From: Paludibacteraceae bacterium
GTDB lineage: Bacteria; Bacteroidota; Bacteroidia; Bacteroidales; Paludibacteraceae
DNA: 64,000 nt
NCBI GenBank assembly: GCA_017649635.1
Contig: JAGCGM010000136.1
Span: forward strand, 1-64,000
Direction of reading: 5' to 3'
This document shows, piece after piece, positions 26,578-33,359 of this stretch. The notes under the pieces were generated by a model. The model was given only the letters and a program-made list of their open reading frames with translations, was not told the origin of the DNA and did not search any database. Each line of letters begins with the position of its first letter. Position 1 is the stretch's first letter. The translations under genes were made by a program, and so were the position numbers.

Positions 26578-27301
26578 GCGGCGGATGAAACAAGAAGCGG
26601 AGGGGTTGGCGTGTTCCACCCATTCGGGGGAATCGGGCAAGCGCACGGGAGCCTGACGGAAGCCATGGGACTGGAATATGAAGACTAAGGGTTCGGCCAG
26701 ACATACGGGACCGCAAGGACGTCGACGGGGTCAATTTCCAAGACCATTTAGGAAACAACGGTGGAGGAGAAATACCAAGGTGGATAGAGTGGGGAACGGA
26801 TTCGGAAAAGCCATGGTTCGCCTGTGGCATCATACCGCCACCGCCAAGGATTCACAACCCATCAGGAGGGAACCACTAAAGAAAGGGGCTAATACCGGCT
26901 TATGGCGATTGCACCGGGAGCGACATCGATGTGACGCGAAGGTCATGGGGCGTGGAGCATACTTGTATGGACGGAAGGGATTTGCTGTCATGGTTCGGAA
27001 TGTCAGGGTCATCGACCGACGGCCTACGGCCTACAAAGCCGTATCGGGTCAGGCTAAAAGTCGTATATCCGGTGAAAACAGGGATGGCATGGGATAGAGA
27101 TGCCGTATTTGCGTGGTTTTGTGAAGCAAAAACACCCTAACACGGCAGAAATATCATTGGTTTGCATGAAAGTGGTTTTACCTGTTTGAAAGCCCACACT
27201 TTCATGGGGGACCCGCGAATCCTGCGCATGACGGACAACATTATCCGTCATCCCCGGATTCACGGAACCTTTGGAAGTCCGAAGCGGATGCTTTCAGTAT
27301 A
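26578..27301. other. Long GC-rich intergenic DNA without a supported gene
   Basis: About 720 bp. The open frames here are short, in competing frames, rich in Arg/Gly/Trp and lack family resemblance or coding-like third-position bias. A perfect 8-bp inverted repeat ATGACGGA/TCCGTCAT lies at 27228-27251 and could terminate the next minus-strand gene. The rest may be structured RNA or a decayed gene. Confidence 0.5.
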
Positions 27302-27529
27302 TCATTGCGTGATGTAATCAAGTGATTCGCGGCATTGGCCATCGCACCTATCGAACGAGACAACCACGATGGTTTGTCCGAGCTCTTCGAGCGTCCTTCC
27401 AAGCCTTGCCTTCATCTTATCGGCAATTTCAATGGCCCTGTCGAAGTTCTTCGTCTTCAGAAGCCTCATTATCTTGGGGAGTCCAGGTTCGAACTCCGTC
27501 ACTATCACATTGTAAGTTCTTGCTTCCAT
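27302..27529 (-). CDS. Small hypothetical protein behind Repeat A copy 2
   Basis: A 75-residue protein, MEARTYNVIVTEFEPGLPKIMRLLKTKNFDRAIEIADKMKARLGR..., with an alpha/beta pattern and a basic central helix. No family recognised. It stands alone on the minus strand directly behind Repeat A copy 2, so it probably shares regulation with the two SSB operons. Confidence 0.6.
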   Translation of the reverse strand: MEARTYNVIVTEFEPGLPKIMRLLKTKNFDRAIEIADKMKARLGRTLEELGQTIVVVSFDRCDGQCRESLDYITQ

Positions 27530-27545
27530 ATCGCATTAGTTTAAA

Positions 27546-27760
27546 GAAGTTAAACAATCAATTTTTACGGTGCCCCAAAAGATCAGCAGGAGGCTGGCGG
27601 GCAAAGAGAACGCCGGGAATACTCTTTTTTTATGAGGGACGATGAAAAAAAGGAAGATTATCGGGAAGAGCCTATTTGCAGGCGGAGGAACGGAGCGGAC
27701 CAGAAAACTGCGAACTATCTTTGCGACGGAAAAATATTGTGTATTGACTTCGGCCGAAAA
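27546..27760. repeat. Repeat A, copy 2
   Basis: About 215 bp, near-identical to copies at 26353-26577 and 33134-33359, with the same palindrome plus T-run and a TATCTTTG box. It lies directly upstream of the minus-strand gene ending at 27529. Confidence 0.85.
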
Positions 27761-27964
27761 CGGATATGGAAGCCTCCGGGAACGAGATGGTTGACGGTGA
27801 AGCGTTGGATACTTCCGATGAGACTCCCTACGGGAAGACGATACAAATGTGGGCGGTTGCCGTCCGCATAGGGCTTGGAGAAAGTTAGGGAGGGGGAGAG
27901 TGGTTTGTCCGGGTGCGATGGCTGGACAGGTGGTTCCGTCAGGTGAAAATAGGTCGATGAAAAG
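27761..27964. other. Intergenic stretch with G-rich motif
   Basis: No gene is supported. It contains GTTAGGGAGGGGGAGAG at 27884-27900, a member of the element-wide G-rich motif family. Confidence 0.5.
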
Positions 27965-27995
27965 TTTGAAATGAAAAAAAATTCTCGTAAATTTG
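27965..27995 (+). promoter_or_regulatory. Consensus Bacteroidetes promoter
   Basis: TTTG at 27965-27968, an exact 19-bp spacer, and TAAATTTG at 27988-27995. It lies 23 bp before the ATG at 28019, which rules out the upstream in-frame ATG at 27971 as the real start. Confidence 0.8.
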
Positions 27996-28018
27996 GGAAA
28001 TTAATAAAATTTTCAGTT

Positions 28019-28351
28019 ATGAGTAATATAGAAAACGTAATAAAATTTTTTGGAGGCAATGATGGCAGCATCAGCTGCAAGGTGACTTACACGACTCTCT
28101 CGGACAGCGACGAGGTGGTTCTGAGGGATGAACCGATAACGTTGTGCCTGGACGGCGACGGCGTCGTCTATATGTTCATGGCGCGTAAGGAGAAGACGGA
28201 CTACATAGGACGTGACGGACAATGCTTCGGCTGCTTCATCCCGCGTTGGCAGGAGTTCCTCTATGACCAGACGAGGGACGAACTGACCATCACGGGTAAG
28301 GGTAACGGCACGAAGAAGGATTACAGGGCTGTTATCCGCAAGTGCGAATGA
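28019..28351 (+). CDS. Hypothetical protein (about 110 residues)
   Basis: MSNIENVIKFFGGNDGSISCKVTYTTLSDSDEVVLRDEPITLCLDGDGVVYMF... is a soluble beta-rich protein of unknown family. The start at 28019 is set by the consensus promoter at 27965-27995, because the longer frame would start inside the promoter. It is followed 32 bp later by another small plus-strand gene, probably in the same transcript. Confidence 0.7.
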   Translation: MSNIENVIKFFGGNDGSISCKVTYTTLSDSDEVVLRDEPITLCLDGDGVVYMFMARKEKTDYIGRDGQCFGCFIPRWQEFLYDQTRDELTITGKGNGTKKDYRAVIRKCE

Positions 28352-28383
28352 GAGATAGTTTGTGGAATTAAAAAAATGTAATC

Positions 28384-28578
28384 ATGGGAAGAGCGAAGAT
28401 CACAAAGAAAGATTTGGAGAAGATCAGTCAATATTACCATCATAGCGCATACACGAGGAAGGAAGATTTTAATGAATCGGAAGATTACGATATTGAAGCG
28501 TATGCCGGTAGGTTCGGAATTGGGATTAAGGTTTGGGTGCCAAAATCAAACGAATACCAATACTACATATTTAAATAA
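28384..28578 (+). CDS. Small hypothetical protein (64 residues)
   Basis: MGRAKITKKDLEKISQYYHHSAYTRKEDFNESEDYDIEAYAGRFGIGIKVWVPKSNEYQYYIFK. A small Tyr-rich protein with no recognised family, second gene after the promoter at 27965. It ends just before a perfect hairpin (28581-28608) shared with the convergent gene. Confidence 0.6.
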   Translation: MGRAKITKKDLEKISQYYHHSAYTRKEDFNESEDYDIEAYAGRFGIGIKVWVPKSNEYQYYIFK

Positions 28579-28580
28579 GA

Positions 28581-28608
28581 TGATGGATGACTTATAGGTC
28601 ATCCATCA
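28581..28608. terminator. Convergent terminator
   Basis: Perfect 11-bp stem TGATGGATGAC/GTCATCCATCA with a 6-nt loop, followed by TTGTTTTCTTTT on the plus strand. It overlaps the last codons of the minus-strand gene. Confidence 0.7.
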
Positions 28609-29158
28609 TTGTTTTCTTTTTTGCCTGTTCGTGTTGGTTGTCATAGTAATTGATCACAACCGATGCCGTATTGTAGTTCACTTTTGCCATGGTAAGGATT
28701 ACACCACCGTTCTGAGTTTTGAATTTAGATGCATATGTACATTCATCGTTTAGTATCGCATGGAATCTCAGATAATCGTCTCCGGGCTCCCTATCAGAGA
28801 ATTCTTCAATTGTTTCAGGCGTTCCGTATTTTTCCGTGAGCATATCCACAAGGGAGTAATACCTGTTTGTTATGGAGTTCCAGGTTCTCTGCTCGGGGAA
28901 CATGACAGCCACGGATGAAACATTACCCTTTTCGGCATATACGATGACTAAACAATCGTCGTATGTCGCGAATTTGCCTTTTAGGGCGGCGGCACCTTGT
29001 TCCGTTTTCACAAGTGTGTATCCCTTGCCTTTTAGTTTTTGTACAAAGGCGTTCAGAGGCCCCTGCATGGGGATTCCCTTGAAGGTCATGTGATCGCCTT
29101 GGGCGAAGGTTACCATCGCCATGAGGGCGAAGGCCAGTGTGAAAAGCAATTTTCTCAT
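28592..29158 (-). CDS. Secreted hypothetical protein (188 residues)
   Basis: A clear signal peptide (MRKLLFTLAFALMAMVTFAQ, residues 1-20) precedes a compact alpha/beta domain with the pattern FKGIPMQGPLNAFVQKLKGKGYTLV and WNSITNRYYSLVDMLTEKYG. It resembles small periplasmic proteins common in Bacteroidales genomes, but no named family is claimed. A -7-like TATCTTTG box on the minus strand (29199-29206) lies ~40 bp upstream. Exported protein, role unknown. Confidence 0.75.
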   Translation of the reverse strand: MRKLLFTLAFALMAMVTFAQGDHMTFKGIPMQGPLNAFVQKLKGKGYTLVKTEQGAAALKGKFATYDDCLVIVYAEKGNVSSVAVMFPEQRTWNSITNRYYSLVDMLTEKYGTPETIEEFSDREPGDDYLRFHAILNDECTYASKFKTQNGGVILTMAKVNYNTASVVINYYDNQHEQAKKKTMMDDL

Positions 29159-29356
29159 GATGTGTGTTTCTTATGTGAGTAATTCTAAGTCCTTGGCGCA
29201 AAGATATAACATTTTTATTTGTAGATAAAATTGTTATATTCGCGACATGTAGTTTATAACTTACTTAAATTAGGCCGAAGGGTTATGTGAATAAGTCCAA
29301 GCCGTTAACACATTATTGTGTCTATTTTTATTTTCAAGGAAAACGAATCTATTATG

Positions 29357-29388
29357 CAAAAAAGGGAAGGAGAGCCTTCCCTTTTTTG
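29357..29388. terminator. Intrinsic terminator with no upstream gene
   Basis: Perfect 13-bp stem (29358-29370/29375-29387) with AGAG loop and a T-run. No coding gene precedes it on the plus strand, so it may end a small RNA transcribed from the 29210-29250 region. Confidence 0.6.
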
Positions 29389-29452
29389 TGTCGAGATTAT
29401 TAACTTTGCGCACAAAACAAATTAGGACTATTCAATAATTAAAAAATAAGGT

Positions 29453-29797
29453 ATGAAAAGGGTATTGTTATTATTGTTGACACTTTCATTAAGTGCAATG
29501 GCGTTCGCCACCGAATACGATGTTGTAAATTTCTACGAGAAGAAGAGTCTCCCATCCGGGGCGAAAGTGCTTGATTCGTATAATAATGTGGAAGACGCGG
29601 AAACGATTCTTGTTGAGACAAAAATGAATGCAGGCAAATATGTTGTCAAATTAAGAAGACTCGATACGAATTTTTATGAGGTGATTGATACTAATATTGT
29701 AATAGAGACAAGATATTGCAACGAGTATGCCAGTTACAAAGAGGTTGTTTTGATCATAGAAGGTTATGGATGGAAAAAAGGGAAAGTGGTATTTTGA
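29453..29797 (+). CDS. Secreted hypothetical protein (114 residues)
   Basis: Signal peptide MKRVLLLLLTLSLSAMAFA (residues 1-19), then a small mixed alpha/beta domain containing LPSGAKVLDSYNNVEDAETILVETKMNAGKYVVKLRRL. No recognised family. A TAACTTTG box at 29401-29408 is a plausible -7 element. AT-rich compared with the tra genes. It is followed 29 bp later by the DUF1643 gene, possibly in one transcript. Confidence 0.7.
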   Translation: MKRVLLLLLTLSLSAMAFATEYDVVNFYEKKSLPSGAKVLDSYNNVEDAETILVETKMNAGKYVVKLRRLDTNFYEVIDTNIVIETRYCNEYASYKEVVLIIEGYGWKKGKVVF

Positions 29798-29826
29798 ATG
29801 TATTTTGAATGTAAAAGATTTGAATT

Positions 29827-30321
29827 ATGGAATACCATCCTGAAATGATTGGGGACAAGAATAACGTACGTTACGCTCTTGTCCAAAAAGGGAAGGAAAA
29901 GACCTTGTACGTAATAGGGTTGAATCCCAGCACGGCCGATGACACGAGAAAGGATCCGACAATGACCAGAGTATTGAGATTTGCCGAGGATAACGGGTTT
30001 GATGGGTATGTAATGTTAAATCTATACCCTCAAAGGTCCACAAGTCCCGATAATATGGATAAGAAGGTCAATGAAGATTTTTATCAGAAAAATCTTCTGT
30101 ACATTGAAGACTTCCTTTCGAAAGAAGATACTCCGGTGGTCTTGCTCTGCTACGGCACAAAAATTCATACAAGAGATTATCTACATGATAGCTTGGCGAA
30201 AATTAAAGAGATTGGAAAAAAATATAATGTGCAATGGAAGTGTATTGGAATAACCAAAGGAGGGGATCCGAAACATCCTTCGAGAGCAGGATATGGGGTA
30301 TTTATCGACTATGACTTATAA
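29827..30321 (+). CDS. DUF1643 family protein
   Basis: A 164-residue protein matching DUF1643: YALVQKGKEKTLYVIGLNPSTADDTRKDPTMTRVLRFAEDNGFDGYVMLNLYPQRSTSP is the characteristic N-terminal half (LNPSTAD ... DPT ... NLYP), with GDPKHPSRAGYG near the C-terminus. The family is common on phages and plasmids; its biochemical function is unknown, though the conserved polar residues suggest an enzyme acting on nucleotides or nucleic acid. A strong terminator follows. Confidence 0.85.
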   Translation: MEYHPEMIGDKNNVRYALVQKGKEKTLYVIGLNPSTADDTRKDPTMTRVLRFAEDNGFDGYVMLNLYPQRSTSPDNMDKKVNEDFYQKNLLYIEDFLSKEDTPVVLLCYGTKIHTRDYLHDSLAKIKEIGKKYNVQWKCIGITKGGDPKHPSRAGYGVFIDYDL

Positions 30322-30342
30322 GCGTCTTGAATAGAAAAACAG

Positions 30343-30376
30343 AGGGTGTACCGGAACGATACACCCTTGTTTGTTT
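30343..30376. terminator. Convergent terminator
   Basis: AGGGTGTA/TACACCCT stem (30343-30350/30360-30367) followed by TGTTTGTTTTT. It separates the DUF1643 gene from the convergent DUF2958 gene. Confidence 0.7.
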
Positions 30377-30805
30377 TTAGAGATAGTTAAAGTAGTCCGA
30401 GACATTCGTCAACGCATTGCGGAGAGTGGTCTCGTCCCAATAAAAGTCGAGGTTGAGTCCCGGTATGCTCTTGAGCTCGGAGAGTGAGAGATAACCGAAT
30501 TCGGCCATTTCGTAGTCACCGTTCAGGATGGCATACCCGAACATATCGTTTCCGTCCCGCTCCGTCACGAAGAAATCGGTCGCGCCGACGAAGTAGTGGG
30601 CATATACGATCGCATCATACGCCAGCTTATCCTGGGAGTAGATTTTCGGAAGCTTCAGCAGGGTATCGCCGAGCGCCTCCAGCCTGCTTGCGTATTCTTC
30701 CCAAGCACCTTCGACGATTGGTTTTTGGCAATCGCACATCATTTGCATACTCGCCTTTTGGGCGTTTGTCAATCTTTGGGCTGTCGCCATTGTCATTGTT
30801 TCCAT
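30377..30805 (-). CDS. DUF2958 family protein
   Basis: A ~142-residue protein matching DUF2958: LPKIYSQDKLAYDAIVYAHYFVGATDFFVTERDG ... MFGYAILNGDYEMAEFGYLSLSELKSI ... LDFYWDETTL. The family is widespread on plasmids and conjugative elements, often near anti-restriction genes; its activity is unknown. The ATG at 30805 (METMTMATAQ) is chosen over the longer frame to 30865 because it follows an A+T-rich leader and the extra residues are unlike the family. Upstream on the minus strand is a structured, tRNA-like leader ending in a T-run (30827-30901). Confidence 0.8.
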   Translation of the reverse strand: METMTMATAQRLTNAQKASMQMMCDCQKPIVEGAWEEYASRLEALGDTLLKLPKIYSQDKLAYDAIVYAHYFVGATDFFVTERDGNDMFGYAILNGDYEMAEFGYLSLSELKSIPGLNLDFYWDETTLRNALTNVSDYFNYL

Positions 30806-30826
30806 ATGAATAAATTTTAAAGGGTT

Positions 30827-30901
30827 AAAAAAACTTGTCCGGTTAATTCCGAACCTTAACGGCACGGTCCATTAGACGACCGCTAAGACGATACGGGCAA
30901 G
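30827..30901 (-). promoter_or_regulatory. Structured leader with T-run upstream of DUF2958
   Basis: On the minus strand CTTGCCC (30901-30895) pairs with GGACAAG (30840-30834) with one mismatch, enclosing a CGGTC/GACCG hairpin and a GGTT/AACC hairpin, then a run of seven Ts. It resembles an attenuator or a truncated cloverleaf. Confidence 0.4.
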
Positions 30902-31260
30902 GATGGACGGTCAAAATACTACCCCTTGGGGTGGAGATTTTCGCCGGGCACCGGAGGCTTGTCCTTGAACGTTTCGGATGGTCGTCTGACCTTTGTGACG
31001 GTATGGTTACGGGTTAGGACATAGTTTCCCTGAAAATTATCGGGAACATGGATGGCATCGGATGGCCATTGAACAAAACGAAAGGGTAACGAGTCGGATG
31101 TGCGTCAAACCAGGTTGGTGCGTTAGGGAGTAGTGGGTGGATGGGAACAGGCGCTGGGGCCATGGGGGATATGGAACGGACAATCGTCCGGGAAGCGTAC
31201 GATGCGGACCGCCCACCGTTGGGTGAACTTCACGTTTGTGGACGGAATTGTTTCGGGATT
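30902..31260. other. GC-rich intergenic DNA without a supported gene
   Basis: About 360 bp with no convincing ORF on either strand. It resembles the GC-rich non-coding DNA at 26600-27300 and 33400-33720 in composition; the short string ACGTTTGTGG recurs near 31228 and 33672. Confidence 0.45.
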
Positions 31261-31273
31261 GGCTGGAAATGAC

Positions 31274-31360
31274 TATATTTGCATCGAGGTCATACCGGCT
31301 ATGCCGGTAATTTAATGTTTTCATGTGCAGGTGAACCGTGAGGCCCATCTGCTTTTTTTT
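31274..31360 (+). ncRNA. Candidate small RNA
   Basis: TATATTTG (-7 box) at 31274-31281 is followed by a hairpin ACCGGC/GCCGGT near 31293-31307, then a terminator stem GCAGGTG/CATCTGC (31327-31333/31346-31352) and eight Ts (31353-31360). There is no ORF longer than eight codons. Predicted RNA of about 75 nt. The -33 box is weak (TTTC at 31251). Confidence 0.5.
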
Positions 31361-31371
31361 ATGACCGGAAC

Positions 31372-31399
31372 AAAAAAAGGGTGGCCATCCGACCACCCC
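31372..31399 (-). terminator. Terminator of SSB operon 2
   Basis: On the minus strand GGGTGG/CCACCC stem (31379-31384/31393-31398) followed by seven Ts (31372-31378). It lies ~25 bp downstream of the Hc1-like gene. Confidence 0.75.
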
Positions 31400-31421
31400 T
31401 TGTGACGATAAAACGGCAAGC

Positions 31422-31598
31422 TTATTTCTTTGACTCATCCAAAGATGCCTTGCGGAACTCCTTCATGAGTTTCTCGATGTCAAGGCTCGCCTTGCGTGCC
31501 CTCGTACCTGCGGCTTTGTTGCCGTTCTCGATCTGTGCGGCCGCATCCTTCTGGAATGCCTCGTATGCCGCATTGATTTTCTCTACAATTTCCTTCAT
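31422..31598 (-). CDS. Histone H1-like (Hc1-like) nucleoid protein
   Basis: A 58-residue protein, MKEIVEKINAAYEAFQKDAAAQIENGNKAAGTRARKASLDIEKLMKEFRKASLDESKK, matching the Bacteroidetes histone H1-like Hc1 family. These small basic helical proteins bind and compact DNA. Unlike chlamydial Hc1 it lacks a long Lys-rich tail, as is normal in Bacteroidetes. The start at 31598 is preferred to 31610 (MCNH). As the last gene of the SSB2 operon on a mobile element, it may package the element or silence its genes, like plasmid-borne H-NS analogues. Confidence 0.85.
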   Translation of the reverse strand: MKEIVEKINAAYEAFQKDAAAQIENGNKAAGTRARKASLDIEKLMKEFRKASLDESKK

Positions 31599-31674
31599 AT
31601 GGTTACACATTAATTATATTGTCAAACAAAATTAAGGAAAATTTCTGTCATAGCCATGCCTATACCCAACTTCC

Positions 31675-31690
31675 TTTAGGGAGGGGGAAA
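31675..31690 (+). repeat. G-rich intergenic motif
   Basis: TTTAGGGAGGGGGAAA between the phosphoribosyltransferase and Hc1-like genes. Other copies are at 6911-6926 (minus), 19605-19620, 27884-27900, 33775-33791, 35912-35930, 45940-45956 and 53265-53285 (minus). Confidence 0.6.
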
Positions 31691-31695
31691 GCATA

Positions 31696-32190
31696 TTAGT
31701 CTGTACAGAAACAGGGAATCATTCCATCTTTAGGGAATAGGTTCCTGCTTACCCTGCTGGCTTTCGAATATACCAGACCTAATCCGCGTCCGAAGACATC
31801 GAAAGCCGCTTTCATCGTGACGCCCGTGTCGCAGACGTTGTCCACGAAGCAGGGGGTCAGGTCTATGTCGCCTGTCTTGTGGAATCCCATGTCCTCGACA
31901 TGGAGTGGATGGCCCTGCTTTTTTGCGAGATAGTTGGATTCGCGGTTGCTGCCTTTCAGTATGTCGGCTACAGGCGTGCCCGTCAGACGGGCTATCTCGT
32001 CGGCAAGGCGCAGCGTGCTGGTGGCATAACCGTAACGGGATGGGATGGGAACCAGGATTGAATCGGAAGGCACAAGCTGGCACATGCGCTCGGCCATGAT
32101 CCTGATGGCTTCCTCATCGCCATCTTTGACTAGGTGGCAGAGTTTCCGGCTGTCACCTTGATAGTAATATGTCGTGAATAGTATTTTCAT
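31696..32190 (-). CDS. ComF-like phosphoribosyltransferase
   Basis: A 164-residue protein with a type I phosphoribosyltransferase fold. SDSILVPIPSRYGYATSTLRLADEIARLTGTPVADIL is ComF-like, and the PRPP-binding loop is CFVDNVCDTGVTMKAA near residues 128-143 (VDNVCDTGVT, with Asn in place of the usual second Asp). Substrate unknown; it could salvage bases or modify a nucleotide. It lies fourth in the SSB2 operon, 18 bp after the preceding gene. Confidence 0.8.
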   Translation of the reverse strand: MKILFTTYYYQGDSRKLCHLVKDGDEEAIRIMAERMCQLVPSDSILVPIPSRYGYATSTLRLADEIARLTGTPVADILKGSNRESNYLAKKQGHPLHVEDMGFHKTGDIDLTPCFVDNVCDTGVTMKAAFDVFGRGLGLVYSKASRVSRNLFPKDGMIPCFCTD

Positions 32191-32208
32191 ATGAAGGATA
32201 TTTTAAGG

Positions 32209-32472
32209 TTACCGGAATAGTTGTTTGATGGTGCTGACGCCGTTGAGAACCTCGACATCGTAACCGATTTGGTTCTCCAGCTCGTCGAGCAGGGTTTCGT
32301 ACTCGCGTCGCTGTGCGACTCTGCAGCAGTCGGTCACCCAGTCATGGGAGTATTGGCTATGTTGGCCGACATGTGAGTAACACAGGTTGCTTGACGGACA
32401 TACCGCCGTCACATCGTTGTATCTTTTGTCCACGACGAACAAGAATGATATGTTTACTTTAGGTCTATTCAT
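32209..32472 (-). CDS. Hypothetical protein (87 residues)
   Basis: MNRPKVNISFLFVVDKRYNDVTAVCPSSNLCYSHVGQHSQYSHDWVTDCCRVAQRREYETLLDELENQIGYDVEVLNG... has four Cys and several His in the middle (CPSSNLCYSHVGQH ... CC), possibly a metal site. No family recognised. Third gene of SSB operon 2; a GNRA-loop hairpin lies just upstream. Confidence 0.65.
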   Translation of the reverse strand: MNRPKVNISFLFVVDKRYNDVTAVCPSSNLCYSHVGQHSQYSHDWVTDCCRVAQRREYETLLDELENQIGYDVEVLNGVSTIKQLFR

Positions 32473-32488
32473 GATGACTTAATTTTAT

Positions 32489-32512
32489 GGAAGTCCCCTT
32501 TCGGGGACCTCC
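32489..32512 (-). other. GNRA-loop intergenic hairpin, copy 2
   Basis: Identical over 24 bp to the hairpin at 25972-25995, and placed the same way: 16 bp upstream of a minus-strand ATG and just after the stop of the preceding gene. Confidence 0.65.
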
Positions 32513-32515
32513 TGG

Positions 32516-32725
32516 TTATAATTCCCCCGCTTGGCGGAGATTTTCGAAATCGGATGAGAAAGTCAATACCACATAGTTTGTCTTCGACTCCTCCTCCACG
32601 TGAGAGTAGATCGAATTTTTGTACCTGGCTTTGTACATTGCCGCTACAAGTTTCAGCATCTCCGGATCTTCGAAGAAGGCGTTCAGAACTAAGTTTCTGT
32701 TACAAATGACCGATAAATTCCACAT
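32516..32725 (-). CDS. Hypothetical protein (69 residues)
   Basis: MWNLSVICNRNLVLNAFFEDPEMLKLVAAMYKARYKNSIYSHVEEESKTNYVVLTFSSDFENLRQAGEL. A small alpha/beta protein, second gene of SSB operon 2, flanked by two GNRA-loop hairpins. No family recognised. Confidence 0.65.
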   Translation of the reverse strand: MWNLSVICNRNLVLNAFFEDPEMLKLVAAMYKARYKNSIYSHVEEESKTNYVVLTFSSDFENLRQAGEL

Positions 32726-32740
32726 GATGATAAGTTTTAT

Positions 32741-32764
32741 GGAAGATCCCTTTCGGGACCTTCC
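32741..32764 (-). other. GNRA-loop intergenic hairpin, copy 3
   Basis: Variant of the hairpins at 25972 and 32489. Compensating changes preserve pairing: GATCCC/GGGACC core with GGAAG/CTTCC flanks, and the same GAAA loop on the minus strand. Confidence 0.65.
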
Positions 32765-32773
32765 TGTTAGACA

Positions 32774-33118
32774 TTATTTTTCCTCCGTTGATTCAATCTC
32801 CTCGACAGGGTAGAATTTCTTGGCCACCAAGATCACCCTGTTTTGTTTCTGGCCGTTCTTGTCCGTCCACTCCTCGGGTTTGAATGTCCCCTCGATCGTG
32901 ACGATGGAACCTTTCGTGAGGACCTTAAAGGCTTCCAAGGATTGCTCCTTCTCCGCCCATGCCTCGGCATTGAGGAAAGCCGACGTCCTTTCGTTGGTTG
33001 TCTTGTCGAACTTCGCCACCGAAAGCGCAAAGCGGCATACACATTTGTTTTTTAACGCACGGACCTCTGAGTATCCGATGTAACCTGAAATCTTGAAACT
33101 GTTTTGAAAGTTTTTCAT
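32774..33118 (-). CDS. Single-stranded DNA-binding protein paralogue 2
   Basis: A ~114-residue SSB-family OB fold related to the protein at 26005-26337: FKISGYIGYSEVRAL ... VCRFALSVAKFD ... AFLNAEAWAEKEQSLEAFKVLTKGSIVTIEGTFKPEEWTDKNGQK ... VILVAKKFYPVEE. It ends ESTEEK, acidic but without the aromatic tip of canonical SSB. The ATG at 33118 (MKNFQN) is preferred to 33145, which would extend into Repeat A. First gene of a five-gene minus-strand operon running to the Hc1-like gene. Confidence 0.85.
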   Translation of the reverse strand: MKNFQNSFKISGYIGYSEVRALKNKCVCRFALSVAKFDKTTNERTSAFLNAEAWAEKEQSLEAFKVLTKGSIVTIEGTFKPEEWTDKNGQKQNRVILVAKKFYPVEEIESTEEK

Positions 33119-33133
33119 ATCACTAAAATTTAA

Positions 33134-33359
33134 GAAGTTAAACAATCAATTTTTACGGTGCCCCAAAAGATTAGCAGGAGGCTGGCGGGCAAAGAGAATA
33201 CCGGAAATACTCTTTTTATGAGGCACGATGAAAAAGGAAGATTTTTGGGAAGAGTCTATTTGCGGGCGGAGGGGTAACGAAGCGTACCAGAAAACTGCGA
33301 ACTATCTTTGCGACGGAAAAATATTGTGTATTGACTTCGGCCGAAAATTTGATGTGAAA
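33134..33359. repeat. Repeat A, copy 3
   Basis: About 226 bp, near-identical to 26353-26577 and 27546-27760, with a 3-bp insertion near 33272. It begins GAAGTTAAACAATC 16 bp upstream of the SSB2 start and contains TATCTTTG at about 33303-33310. Confidence 0.85.

Noticed and set aside
26377..27097. Plus-strand ORFs reading through Repeat A copy 1 and beyond, with similar peptides in copies 2 and 3 (containing TANYLCDGKILCIDF)
   Set aside because: Start codons are not conserved among copies, most substitutions in the shared part change amino acids, the tails diverge completely and the composition is not coding-like. The conservation is better explained as DNA or RNA.
27971..28018. Upstream in-frame start of the 28019 gene
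   Set aside because: A consensus promoter overlaps this segment, so it cannot be translated from that promoter's transcript.
30834..30901. Possible tRNA gene on the minus strand
   Set aside because: The closing stem and one arm are tRNA-like, but there is no proper D-arm, the anticodon-like loop has eight bases and the T-arm lacks the GTTCRANYC consensus. Reported only as a structured leader.
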